Below, in pieces: positions 33,215-44,254 of a stretch of 64,000 nucleotides of DNA. The notes beneath the pieces were generated by a model. It did not search any database, was not told the origin of the DNA, and saw only the letters and a program-made list of their open reading frames with translations. Location: positions 2,232,001-2,296,000 of the forward strand of contig CM121341.1 of the NCBI GenBank assembly GCA_051530055.1. Direction: 5' to 3'. Made by a program: the position numbers and the translations under genes. Within the stretch, counting starts at the first letter, position 1. Every line of letters begins with the position of its first letter. The DNA comes from Neoechinorhynchus agilis. Its lineage: Eukaryota > Acanthocephala.

Positions 33215-36200
33215 AGCTCTCACGAGAAGACTAATGACGCAACCAAATAAACCGATTAAGTTGCGCGGAGTATTCATCCCTTCCAAAATTGTGGACATCG
33301 TCGATATTCGGATTAGTAATCCCGAATTTCATAGGAACATTGAGCAAAAAAACAAAGAAAAAAATAATGCGAAATGATTAGCAACAATAAATTCGTATAC
33401 GCCAAAACGCCTAAACAACGACAACTTTAGCGAATAAAATGTCTCAATCACGTATTCGTCGTGACATTCACGAGAAGACTAATGACGCAACCATTGAAAC
33501 CGATTAAGTTGCGCGGAGTGTTCATCCCTTCTAAAATAGTGGACAAAGTCGATACTCGGATTAGTAATTCCGAATTTCACAGGAACATTGAACAAGAAAG
33601 CAAAGAAACAATAATGATTAATGATCGCAACACCAAATTCGTATACGTTAAGACGCCTAAACAACGGCAACTTTAGCGAATAAAATGTCTCAATCGCGTA
33701 TTCGTCGTGACATTCACGAGAAGACTAATGACGCAACCATTGAAACCGATTAAGTTGCGCGCAGTATTCATCCCTTCTAAAATAGTGGACATCGTCGATA
33801 CTCGGATTAGTAATCCCGAATTTCACAGGAACATTGAACAAGAAAGCAAAGAAACAATAATGAGAAATAATTGTAAATAGCTAATTCGTATACGCTAAGA
33901 CGCCTAAACAACGGCAACTTTGGAGAATAAAATGTCTCAATGTATTCGTCGTGACATTCACGAGAAGACTAATGACGCAACCATTGAAAGCGATTAAGTT
34001 GCGCGCAGTATTCATCCCTTCTAAAATAGTGGACATCGTCGATATTCGGATAAGTAATCCCGAATTTCACAGGAACATTGAACAAGAAAGCAAAGAAACA
34101 ATAATGAGAAATAATTGTAAATAGCTAATTCGTATACGCTAAGACGCCTAAACAACGGCAACTTTGGCGAATAAAATGTCTCAATCGCGTATTCGTCGTG
34201 ACATTCACGAGAAGACTAATGACGCAACCATTGAAAGCGATTAAGTTGCGCGCAGTATTCATCCCTTCTAAAATAGTGGACATCGTCGATACTCGGATAA
34301 GCCGAATTTCACAGGAACATTGAACAACAAAGCAAAGAAACAATAATGATTAATGAACGCAAACCGCAAATTCGTATACATTACGACGCTTAAACAACGA
34401 CAACTTTAGCCAATAAAATGTCTCAATCACGTATTCGTCGTGCCATTCACGAAAAGACTAATGACGCAACCATTGAAACCGATTAAGTTGCGCGGAGTAT
34501 TCATCCCTTCTAAAATAGTGGACATCGTCGATATTCGGATAAGTAATCCCGAATTTCACAGGAACATTGAACAAGAAAGTTAAGAAACAATAATGAGAAA
34601 TGATCGAAAAGCGCAAATTCGTATACGTCAAGACGCCTAAACAACGGCAACTTTAGCGATTAAAATGTCTCAATCGCGTATTCGTCGTGACATTCACGAG
34701 AAGACGAATGACGCAACCATTGAAACCGATTAAGTTGCGCGGAGTGTTCATCCCTTCTAAAATAGTGGACATCGTCGATATTCGGATTAGTAATCCCGAA
34801 TTTCACAGGAACATTGAACAAGAAAGCAAAGAAACAATAATGATAAATGATCGCAAACAGCAAATTCGTATACGCCAAGACGCCTAAACAACGACAACTT
34901 TAGCGAATAAAATGTCTCAATCGCGTATTCGTCGTGACATTCACGAGAAGACTAATGACGCAACCATTGAAACCGATTAAGTTGCGCGCAGTATTCATCC
35001 CTTCTAAAATAGTGGACATCGTCGATACTCGGATAAGTAATCCCGAATTTCACAGGAACATTGAACAAGAAAGCAAAGAAACAATAATGAGAAATAATTG
35101 TAAATAGCTAATTCGTATACGCTAAGACGCTTAAACAACGGCAACTTTAGCGAATAAAATGTCTCAATCGCGTATTCGTCGTGACATTCACGAGAAGACT
35201 AATGACGCAACCATTGAAACCGATTAAGTTGCGCGGAGTGTTCATCCCTTCTAAAATAGTGGACATCGTCGATATTCGGATTAGTAATCCCGAATTTCAC
35301 AGGAACATTGAACAAGAAAGCAAAGAAACAATAATGAGAAATGATCGTAAACAGCAAATTCGTATACGCTAAGACGCCTAAACAACGACAACTTTAGCGA
35401 ATAAAATGTCTCAATCGCGTATTCGTCGTGACATTCACGAGAAGACTAATGACGCAACCATTGAAACCGATTAAGTTGCGCGCAGTATTCATCCCTTCTA
35501 AAATAGTGGACATCGTCGATACTCGGATAAGTAATCCCGAATTTCACAGGAACATTGAACAAGAAAGCAAAGAAACAATAATGAGAAATAATTGTAAATA
35601 GCTAATTCGTATACGCTAAGACGCTTAAACAACGGCAACTTTAGCGAATAAAATGTCTCAATCACGTATTCGTCGTGACATTCACGAGAAGACTAATGAC
35701 GCAACCATTGAAACCGATTAAGTTGCGCGCAGTATTCATCCCTTCTAAAATAGTGGACATCGTCGATATTCGGATAAGTAATCCCGAATTTCACAGGAAC
35801 ATTGAACAAGAAAGCAAAGAAACAATAATGAGAAATATTAAATCGCAAACAGCAAATTCGTATACGCTAAGACGCCTAAACAACGACAACTTTAGCGAAT
35901 AAAATGTCTCAATCGCGTATTCGTCGTGACATTCACGAGAAGACTAATGACGCAACCATTGAAACCGATTAAGTTGCGCGCAGTGTTCATCCCTTCTAAA
36001 ATAGTGGACATCGTCGATATTCGGATTAGTAATCCCGAATTTCACAGGAACATTGAACAAGAAAGCAAAGAAACAATAATGAGAAATAATTGTAAATAGC
36101 TAATTCGTATGCTAAGACGCCTAAACAACGGCAACTTTAGCGAATAAAATGTCTCAATCACGTATTCGTCGTGACATTCACGAGAAGACTAATGACGCAA

Positions 36201-36415
36201 CCATTGAAACCGATTAAGTTGCGCGGAGTGTTCATCCTTCTAAAATAGTGACATCGTCGATACTCGGATAAGTAATTCCGAATTTCACAGGAACATTGAA
36301 CAAGAAAGCAAAGAAACAATAATGATAAATGATCGCAAACACCAAATTTGTATACGTTAAGACGCCTAAACAACGACAACTTTAGCCAATAAAATATATA
36401 AATCGCGTATTCATC
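33215..36415. repeat. Tandem array, 247-bp unit, 13 copies, with two-unit higher-order pattern
   Basis: GTGACATTCACGAGAAGACT recurs at 33461, 33707, 33951, 34198, 34440 (variant), 34687, 34934, 35181, 35428, 35675, 35926 and 36171, preceded by a diverged unit from about 33215. Spacing is 242-251 bp, mostly exactly 247. From 34687 on, units alternate between a form with CGCAAACAGCAAATTCG-like sequence and a form with TTGTAAATAGCTAATTCG, giving a 494-bp higher-order repeat. Each unit keeps a short open frame, but 247 is not a multiple of three, so the array cannot encode one long protein. Confidence 0.95.
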
Positions 36416-36563
36416 TTCCTTGTGCTTCTGACGACAGAGGAAAGCTTTCTCTTTCTCCAAGGAAACCTTCACAGAGCGCTTTCACTTCGAAAGGTACTCA
36501 GACAATCGTCGAGTTCATGATTTCCAGATCTTCTTTTGATTCGGCAATTAATTTTTATTTCTA

Positions 36564-39255
36564 ATGAGTTCAACATTGATTTCGAGCCGTAATATTCGTC
36601 GGCCGCCTCCGTATTCTCGCTTAAACTACGCGGTTAGCCGCTTGTTCGATATTGGCTATCGTAAGTGTCCATTAACTTTTATCTGCCGTTTTTCATGGAC
36701 GAAATTCAAGTGTCGAATGTTATAAAGCTCAATGTAACTTCAACATCGAGTAGCGGCGTAAAGTTTGTTACATCCGGGAAACTTTTTATGGATACTCAAA
36801 AGGCTATCGGTGGTTTAGAGACGCGATTTGTTACAGCTGATAAAGGTAATATAAAATCTTAAAATATACATGTAAAATCTTCATCTTTTGTTCACTTCGA
36901 AGGCTTTACTTTCTCTGAGAAATGGGACACTGATAATGTTTTGTCCTCAGAGCTTATTGTAAACGAAAATATTCTATCTCTCCGTGGCTTATCTTTGAAC
37001 TTGCAACTCAAGTTGCCACTTTAAGCGAGGTTTTTTCTTTATATCTGCTTTTTGTTTTCTATTAGAATTTTTAAAAGGATTTTTTTATGATTTTTCGTAG
37101 TCGGTGTTTTATGAGTTGTTGTTCTTTGTTTACCGCAATTTGTCCTTTAAATGTTTACAAATTGTTGATTGTTAAAAATGTTTTTCTTAATTTTTTTATG
37201 CATTTTTTTGCTTAAATGTTGACGGGGCAACACGACAAGCATCCAGGCTACAATTGAGGACGAGGACGGCTAAGCATTTTTTGCCCGATAAAGTTTTCCT
37301 CCAAGATTTTGTATGATTGTTATATCAAAAAATATATCTTTCGTTCAAGCTTGATTTCGTGAGGATTTCTTAAATATCATACTTTATTGGAATTTTTAAA
37401 CGAAACATATTGCTATCGTTTACCTTTTTATCGAAAAGGCACGAATTTTTTTTATCGAAAAATCATTTTTTCCCATTTATGAAAGTTCCGATGGTAACGG
37501 CGAAACGTTCATATCCTTCATTTTCTCGAGGATGCATCATTCCTTTATTCCATGACAGATTCTCTAAAATGTCTCGCTGCACGGAAATAAAAATTTTAAA
37601 TTATTAATATTTTTTGATTATCAGTTAACACTTTAAAAAATTATAAAAGTTCCGATGGAAACGGCGAAACGTCTTTATCGTTCGTTGCCTGGAGGATGCA
37701 TAATTCCCTTTCTTAATCGCTGATTCTCTCATAAAAAATAGTTGTTTGCATAGGGATGAAAAAAATTAATTATTAATATTTTTTGATTATCAGTTAACAC
37801 TTTAAAAAATTATAAAAGTTCCGATGGAAACGGCGAAACGTCTTTATCGGTCGTTGCCTGGAGGATGCATCATTCCCTTTCTTAATCGCTGATTCTCTCA
37901 TAAAAAATAGTTGTTTGCATAGGGATGAAAAAAAGTATAATTATTAATATTTTTTGATTATCAGTTAACACTTTAAGAAATTATAAAAGTTCCGATAGAA
38001 ACGGCGAAACGTCTTTATCGGTCGTTGCCTGGAGGATGCATAATTCCCTTTCTTAATCGCTGATTCTCTCATAAAAATAGTTGTCTGCATAGAGATGAAA
38101 AAATTAATAAATAATATTTTTTGATTATCAGTTAACACTTTAAAAAATTATAAAAGTTCCGATGGAAACGGCGAAACGTCTTTATCGGTCGTTGCCTGGA
38201 GGATGCATAATTCCCTTTCTTAATCGCTGATTCTCTTATAAAAAATAATTAACTGTACGGTTGCCCTTTGTTGTGGCGACGAACCATTTTCCAACTTTGT
38301 TTGGGAGAAGTTGCAAAATGTAGACAGACGGATCGAATATTTTCCTCTTGACTTCTGTATTGATTTTTTAGTAGTAGTCTTTGTATAAATGATTTCTTAG
38401 TTCTTTTTAAAGTTCATTGTGGGTATAGCCAAGATGTTATCGGAGTCTCTTTGTTATATCTTAAATAGTTATTATTTTCTAAATGATTTTAAACAATTTT
38501 GTTTTAATTTGTCGTCCTGTTATCGATAAAACTTTAGTTTCTCTATTTTCCTATGCCCTTTTATTGATTTATGGTTAATAAAGTTTTTGTATAAATAGTT
38601 TCTTTGTACTTTTTAAAATTCATTTTGTATTTTCTCTATTTTCTATAATCGTTCACTCGTGGCAATTTGTGTTTTAAAAGCATCATTTTCTCCAGCGACT
38701 GGCTCACGAGCTGGATCGATCAGGACGTCTTATATCAGCGATATAATTAACGCCCAAGCCGGATTCGAATTGAACCAACGACAATGGGAACCTTTGCTTA
38801 CGTATTCCATAGTGACTAGTAGATTTTCTCGCGGTAGTTCGAATCTCTGGTTATTTGGTTGCTCGTTTTCATACAATTTAACCAAATCCAATTTTAAAAA
38901 AAGCAGTCTCTGCATTGGGTTCGATGCATCGGACTTTAGCGTGAGAACAAGTCTTGAGAATCAATCCGATGTTTGTGCATCTCTCATTCATTCGGTGAAT
39001 CCGAGACTTCAAACTGGTGTTCAAATGAAATGGAATCCGAATTCAGACAAGACAAATCTGTATTTTGCTGCTTGTTATGAAGTGGACCCATCTCTCTCCC
39101 TTAAAATCAAAATCGCGAATTTAAGACATATCGGCATTTCATGTACCCATGCATTGAGGCCTGGAGTGGCGCTTACAATGTCAACCAATTTGGATAGTTT
39201 AAATATCAATCAAGGAGATCATAAACTCGGATTTGGAATCGACGTACAATGCTAA
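36564..39255 (+). CDS. Mitochondrial outer-membrane porin (VDAC)
   Basis: Beta-barrel channel of the outer mitochondrial membrane. Exons: 36564-36660, 36711-36845, 36903 to about 37011, and about 38679-39255. The N-terminus has RRPPPYSRLNYAVSRLFDIG, matching the PPxYxDLGKxARDxF start of VDACs with about ten extra residues. Family landmarks follow: SSGVKFVTSGKL, GLETRF, FTFSEKWDTDNVLSSEL, ASFSPATGSRAGSI, and at the end VALTMSTNLDSLNINQGDHK then LGFGIDVQC. With the in-frame join the product is about 305 residues (typical about 283). The first two introns are short GT-AG. The third is about 1.7 kb, holds a 168-bp tandem array, and offers no GT-AG pair that keeps both frame and the expected barrel strand; a micro-exon or non-canonical join is possible. 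Confidence 0.88.
37484..38255. repeat. Tandem array, ~168-bp unit, five copies, in the VDAC intron
   Basis: AGTTCCGATGG or a one-base variant recurs at 37484, 37648, 37817, 37988 and 38155. Each unit contains ACGGCGAAACGT, GGATGCATAATTCC-like sequence and TTGATTATCAGTTAACACTT. Within each unit CCGAT and ATCGG can pair across about 20 nt. The first unit is the most diverged. It has neither an obvious coding frame nor a recognised RNA-gene promoter. Confidence 0.9.
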
Positions 39256-39767
39256 ATATATTCGTACTATCGACAGCTTTTTTCTAGAATATTGACCGTT
39301 TCTTTAAGTTCCTTAATTGAGTTTAGTATCTATGTAAATTGCACTATTTATCGAGAATTAGTGATGTATTCTGTTTTTATTTTTAAAGCTACTTTAGTTT
39401 TTTGAGAACGTTTTAAAAGATGCATTCGTATGTAAGCACTTGATCATTTTTTAATCTTTCATTTCCTGGAATCTAAATTGTAGTTTTCCCCTGCGAAACC
39501 AATTGCACTTTATTGCCTTGTTTTTTTTGTTTTTTTTCAGGCTAATTAACGTTCCTTCTAAATTGTAAAAGTACGGATTATGTCGTTATTTTTTTGATCA
39601 AAAACATCAATAGAATATGGATATGTCAAGTGCCGGGCTATATGATAAGAATTATTCTATTTTAAGTTTTAATGGCAAGCCGATTTGTTTCATGTAATCC
39701 TTAAATTTCAGTTTATCCCTTATATCCGGCTTATTTTTTAAGGCATAAAGCCAAACCAATTACAAAT
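39256..39767. other. 3' flank of VDAC, no gene seen
   Basis: AT-rich sequence. Around 39615-39650 it contains a diverged piece of the shared mobile-element end (GATATGTCAAGTGCCGGG; compare GATATGTGAGGTACCGGG in the 510-bp element). Confidence 0.4.
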
Positions 39768-39930
39768 GCACGGTCCAGAGTTTGTAAGAATCCCTCCGGA
39801 TTCTTAGATACCTCCCGAGAAGGCGGGACTCATCAGTGAGTTTCCTCCCTTCAGCGAGATATTTCGTCCCCTTTGGTTGTGCGTCATTGGCGGTAGAGGA
39901 TTCGAACCAGTTGACCCTTAACTGAGTGCG
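39768..39930 (-). mobile_element. tRNA-derived SINE, 5'-truncated, minus orientation
   Basis: On the minus strand a B box GGTTCGAATCC (39908-39898) is followed by a body with ACCAAAGGGGACGAAATA, GAGGAAACTCACTGATGAG and AATCCGGAGGGAT. The same body is at 18105-18213, and the head plus the beginning of the body is at 45248-45440. The A-box half is missing here. Confidence 0.7.
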
Positions 39931-39934
39931 AAGG

Positions 39935-40085
39935 TAAATAATTACTTTTATCAAAAACGTTTCGAATCTCGACGGGTTCAGCATCAGTCTGTTAATTATT
40001 AAAAGACGATAACTTACAAACTGATGATGAGCCTGACGAGGTTCGAAACGTTTTTTCATTAAAGTTATAACTCAATCTTATTAAT
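39935..40085. mobile_element. Foldback element with a hammerhead-like core
   Basis: Left part (about 39957-39990) and right part (about 40017-40055) are inverted copies. The right part contains, on +, CTGATGA (40021-40027), a hairpin GAGCCT/AGGTTC closed by GACG, then GAAAC (40045-40049). Outer flanks also pair (AATTACTTTTATCA against TCATTAAAGTTATAA). This is the best-preserved hammerhead-like core in the window; one extra base separates CTGATGA from the stem. Confidence 0.6.
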
Positions 40086-40340
40086 TATTCATAGCTGAAT
40101 TTTAGATTTACACGAAACTTGGAATTTCTAAAAGCTTTTTCAGTGTAAAGCACGAGTTCTTTGTTTATCAGATTCTTTGATCTCGTTGTCAGCGCTGTAA
40201 TTTTAACGGATTCGCTCTATTTAATTTTAGTAATAAATCAAAGGTTCACGCGTAAAGAACTTGTTCAAAAATTAACGACGAAAAAGTTCGTAGCTTAAAA
40301 GAAAATTGTGTATATAAATCTGCACTTCCTTTAAATTTGT

Positions 40341-40553
40341 GTAAGCTCAACATTTGATCAAGTTTAATGTCCTAATCAGTTCTACAGATCGTACAGTGGG
40401 CGATGCTCCCCTAATTGTTTTATAAACGGCCTCGTAGTTATTATTTGTTCGAAAAAGAATATTTAAGCTCAACATTTGATCAAGTTTAATGTCCTAATCA
40501 GTATTAAAGACCTTACAATGGACGATGCTCGCCTAATTGTTTTATAGATATTT
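40341..40553. repeat. ~90-bp direct duplication
   Basis: TAAGCTCAACATTTGATCAA begins copies at about 40345 and 40465; both run through GTCCTAATCAGT, GACGATGCTC or a variant, and CTAATTGTTTTATA. It lies just downstream (3') of the EF-hand gene. Confidence 0.8.
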
Positions 40554-40645
40554 AATCTAACCAAACATCGTAAGTACCCTCAGTAAACACAAAATAAACC
40601 GCTGTTCGTTGATTTAAAGCATGAAATAACGCTGCAGTGCGTCTC

Positions 40646-41548
40646 TCATTCATGCAAGTTTATATGGAGACTTAACTTCCTTCCATAACGTGGGTCTTTA
40701 ACTACTTGATCGATAAAATCAGTCGTGTTAACTTGTTTTGTCGTAGTCTCCGTTCTCTCTATGGTAGTCGTTTCTTGTCTACCTACATGAAATCCATCAG
40801 ATTGTGGACGATTCTGTTGATATCCCTGAAATCCGAACTGCTGATTTGCCACGGGCATTTGTTGCCCAAAAGGAGAATATGACTGTTGATTTAAATGAGT
40901 ATATTGAACCGGTGGGTATCCGACTTTAGGCGAATATAGCGGACTCTGTTGCTGTAAACCAAATGGAGTTTGTTGTCCGTACATCTGCTGGCTTTGTAGG
41001 AACACTCCTTGTTGTTGGTACGGCGGCATTCCAGTCTGCTGTTGATATTGGGGATATTGCGTCAAAGGTTGAGAATAACCTCTTGATGCCATTGTCTGTT
41101 GAACGAACGATGAAGTATTACTGTTCACATTATAGATGGTATTGAACGATTGCAGTATCATGGACATGTCTTGCTCATTCAATTGTTGTGGAACCTGACC
41201 ATCAAAACGCGCCTGAATATAGAATTGAAGTTTATCACGTGGATCCGCTGCTCCATGCACCATTGCATAAGCTATAATAAACTCATTGAACGTAAGGAAT
41301 CCATTTTTATCAATATCTATCGCCTCAAACATTCTATCACTCATGTCGCGTGTAACTGGTCCATGAGGAAACGCATTTGTAGACCGATAGTAATTGTAAA
41401 AATCATTTCGCGACATTCGACCGTCTCTCGATGCAGCACTCATGAACTCTACACGCATTTGATTGATATTTTCACGCGGGATTTTCCCATACTTAGCAAT
41501 AGCCTCCACTTCGAGATCGTTTCTTAACACTTTGTATGTATTGCCCAT
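40646..41548 (-). CDS. NCS/recoverin-like EF-hand protein with a Gln/Tyr-rich tail, 300 aa
   Basis: Start at the ATG at 41548 (MGNTYKVLRND); the Gly2 context could allow N-myristoylation, which is usual in neuronal calcium sensor proteins. An EF-hand-like segment without the full ligand set lies at about residues 40-52 (RDGRMSRNDFYNYY). A canonical calcium loop follows (DIDKNGFLTFNE, about residues 75-86), then IIAYAMVHGAADPRDKLQFY, matching the NCS arrangement. A normal NCS protein would continue with EF3 and EF4 in about 190 residues; here the remaining half is instead rich in Gln, Pro, Tyr and Ser with repeated QQQ and YxPxQQ motifs, ending in a charged segment (ETTTIERTETTTKQV). Single exon. 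Role is inferred as calcium sensing; the tail is likely disordered. Confidence 0.8.
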   Translation of the reverse strand: MGNTYKVLRNDLEVEAIAKYGKIPRENINQMRVEFMSAASRDGRMSRNDFYNYYRSTNAFPHGPVTRDMSDRMFEAIDIDKNGFLTFNEFIIAYAMVHGAADPRDKLQFYIQARFDGQVPQQLNEQDMSMILQSFNTIYNVNSNTSSFVQQTMASRGYSQPLTQYPQYQQQTGMPPYQQQGVFLQSQQMYGQQTPFGLQQQSPLYSPKVGYPPVQYTHLNQQSYSPFGQQMPVANQQFGFQGYQQNRPQSDGFHVGRQETTTIERTETTTKQVNTTDFIDQVVKDPRYGRKLSLHINLHE

Positions 41549-41835
41549 CTTGAGAGTTATAACAACCAAACGAGTACAAATTTAACTCGCTTATATGTAC
41601 CTCACGAGTTTTGTTATGACTTATACGAATGTTTATGAACTTGGTTTTTAATGTATCTTAACCAAAACACGTCCAAAAATAGGCCTTTGCGATAGGCAAA
41701 AATATGCAGTCTAAGATTTTTAGATGTGTTTTTTTAGTTTACAACTCGCTCTTATCTAGAGTCCTAAAGAGTTAAATTTAAAGCTACATACTTTTAATTT
41801 TTTTTAAATTAAACAAGTTTTTTAAACCATTAAAT
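41549..41835. other. Spacer, no gene seen
   Basis: AT-rich sequence 5' of the EF-hand gene, probably including its promoter. No repeat or reading frame supported. Confidence 0.4.
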
Positions 41836-42130
41836 TTTATTAAAGTACAAAACGTGCAATCACCACCGTCCGCAAAATCTTAGCTTCTCTCCTTCCTCGG
41901 CTGTCGCTATCACGCTGGCAGCATTGCCTCGTTGTACTGCGAGCGAGATATTTTGTCGAAGGAATACGCCTGCTCTTGAGTCTCCGGTTGCCTCTCTCAA
42001 TTTCTCCGAGAGATCCTGGAGCAGAGTGCCGAGCTGCTAAGGGCTCTATACGTCTCTACTCCGAAGGAGACAAAATAATGGGCAATGCTAATTCTCCCTT
42101 CCGCTGCACCTCCAGCGATTTCGAGAGAGT
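41836..42130 (+). repeat. Dispersed repeat, copy 1 (inverted copy at 56655-56975)
   Basis: From GTACAAAACGTGCAATCACC to GGGCAATGCTAATTCTCC the sequence matches the reverse complement of 56690-56965 with few differences. It is much richer in GC than its surroundings and is followed by AATAAAATAAAA-type sequence (about 42149). The element class is not clear to me; no coding frame is supported. Confidence 0.75.
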
Positions 42131-42244
42131 AGTGAATGTTGCTTGAATAAAATAAAACCTTTCAACATGCAAGCCTTCAAAATTTATTTCTCAATGAGGA
42201 AAATAATAATAACATGTTTTATTTTGATAAAGAAGAGGAGCCAT

Positions 42245-42450
42245 GTACCTTTGGGTCCTCGAGATCACCTGAATTTGGAGTGGATGTCGGATCCGGAATT
42301 GGAGTGAATGACGGATCCGGAATTGGAGTGGATGACGGATCCAGAATTTCTCGTGGAGGACGGAGTCGGAATTTGGAGTGAATGGCGGAACCGGAGTTTA
42401 TGACGGATCCGGCAGGAGTGGATGACGAATCAGGTGGATAACGGATCCGG
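42245..42450. repeat. Degenerate minisatellite, ~24-27-bp unit
   Basis: Units built on GATGACGGATCCGGAATTGG recur about eight times between 42270 and 42450 with changes in length and base composition. It directly follows a segment (about 42200-42245) that resembles the start of the flank at 57040-57100. Confidence 0.8.
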
Positions 42451-43194
42451 AGGATGACGGTCGACGACCAAAGAGGTCGACGCGGCTTAAAAAATTGACC
42501 AAAAACTACGGTTCAAAAATACACGATTTCTTAAATCAAACTTTCGAAAGCCTGAAATCACATATATATAAAAGATTTATTGTAAATAAAAACATCTTAA
42601 CGTGAATAGAGATTTATCGTTCGAGCTTTCCAACGAAATGGCATGTTTCTGATTTTATCGAACATATTCTCTTAATGCATCGTAGTCGAAATTAAATAAA
42701 GCAAAACTCCAATTACCGCATAATAAAATATTTAATCTGGAAATGCTTCAAGTGTTTTAGCAGCAAACCACGAATAATGTGACAAATCCGTCCAATGCAC
42801 TCATCGTAAATTTGATTAAAATATTTTCTCAAATCGTATTTTGATACTAAACTCACAGTTGTTTAATCGGCTTTAAGGATGGCCGTCCTATTATTATCCT
42901 CAAGGGAATACTGTCGAGAATTGCACCGTCAATCTTTGTCTCAACTTTCGTTGTGGCAATGATTAACAAATTAGTGAAAGATTTGAGCATGTAGATTTGT
43001 CCAGTAAAAGTATTAATGATCCGCAAGTATTCAATCCCGGAACTCTTCTTAAAATGATCGCGGTATTCAATTCCAGATTTAAGAATTTGTGAGAAATTGA
43101 TAGTTCAATAATTTAAAATAACATATTTTTAACCATGAAGAATTTTTAAGGACCAAAATAAACAATTAAAAATGGATGAATTCTTGAACCAAAT
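42451..43194. other. Spacer, no gene seen
   Basis: No supported reading frame, repeat or RNA gene. Confidence 0.4.
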
Positions 43195-43450
43195 CGGTGG
43201 GCTGTGTGTCCAAAAGAAAATTATTAGCCGTGAAATAGGCTACACATAGAAACTTAATAAAAATCACCGGCTACCCAGACAAAATAAGAGATTCTTGTCT
43301 TGGATCATTATTTTTGGGGGAAAAGAGACTTTCTTTTGGTAGTTTTTCCACCACGAATTTAAATTCATTAATTTATTTCTGATATTTCACGTCGGATAAT
43401 TCAGACATCTTTATCAAGGTTTGTTATTGCTTGTAAAGTTTTTGACGGAG
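43195..43450. mobile_element. SINE tail fragment followed by a partial MITE
   Basis: 43195-43290 matches the 3' part of the SINE at 45248-45440 (TGTGTCCAAAAGAAAAT and ATTAGCCGTGAAATAGGC against GTGCGTCCAAGGAAAAAT and ATCAGCCGTGAAAAAGCG). 43305-43450 is a partial copy of the foldback element at 32345-32575 (TATTTCACGTCGGATAATT). Confidence 0.6.
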
Positions 43451-43482
43451 GATCCCACAAGTCGATTTGTTGTTGTATAACG

Positions 43483-43550
43483 GCGACAAAAATTATGTAA
43501 ATTTATTAAATCGATATTTCGGCATAATAAATTTACATAATTTTTGTCGC
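43483..43550. repeat. Perfect 26-bp palindrome arms around a 16-bp loop
   Basis: 43483-43508 and 43525-43550 are exact reverse complements (outer end GCGACAAAAATTATG). The loop contains GATATTTCGGC, the terminal motif shared with other elements of the window. Confidence 0.9.
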
Positions 43551-44254
43551 AACTACAAAACAATCAAGAGTGGTTTCATTTTTCAATAAATCGATTTATG
43601 ACACCAACACGTCCATCAGTGAACTTTTAAAGTTCGAAATAAAAGGATTCGTCGCTTGCTTTGAAAAAACGAGAAGATCGATATAATTGTAGAAAAATTA
43701 TCACACTTTTGGCTCGATTAAAGAAACAACGTCGATTGGTGCGTTCAATCGAACAATGTAACCCTAATGGCATCTTTGAGTCAATAATAAAATGTTTTAC
43801 TTTGTTCAGAAAAATCATAAACACTATCCTAAAATATTGGTCAACGCCTTGTAGGTAAAGATAATTCTACATAAAAACATTTATTCGATGAAATAATCGC
43901 AGAAAATTTTGATACTTACACGAGATTCGGAATTCATTGAAATCCTTGGAATTTCTAAAAAAGGATTGATAAATATTGAACTTCCGAGTTTTCTTAATGC
44001 TTCATTAAAGATTCAGAATTCCAAATTACTTCTTCATTAAAAACATTTTATTAGCAATATTTTAAGGGAATGAAAATTTCTCATATTTCGAGTTTCTAAA
44101 AATTTCGTGTTTTTCTCCGGTTTCAGCGTGCTACAATTTTTTTCCTGCGAATACCTAAATTTTGTAAACAATAGTCCTTGTCGTGTAATTTACTTTTTGT
44201 AAGAAAAACAGATATTAATTTATTGTTCTCAATCAGAGCATTTCGATATTGCTC
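43551..44254. other. AT-rich region, no gene seen
   Basis: Short open frames exist on both strands around 43630-43860 but lack supported starts and show no family resemblance. Confidence 0.4.

Noticed and set aside
33461-35902. Repeated ~65-codon frames on + as a possible gene family
   Set aside because: They are the same satellite unit read again in each copy; each is out of frame with the next and has no splice sites.
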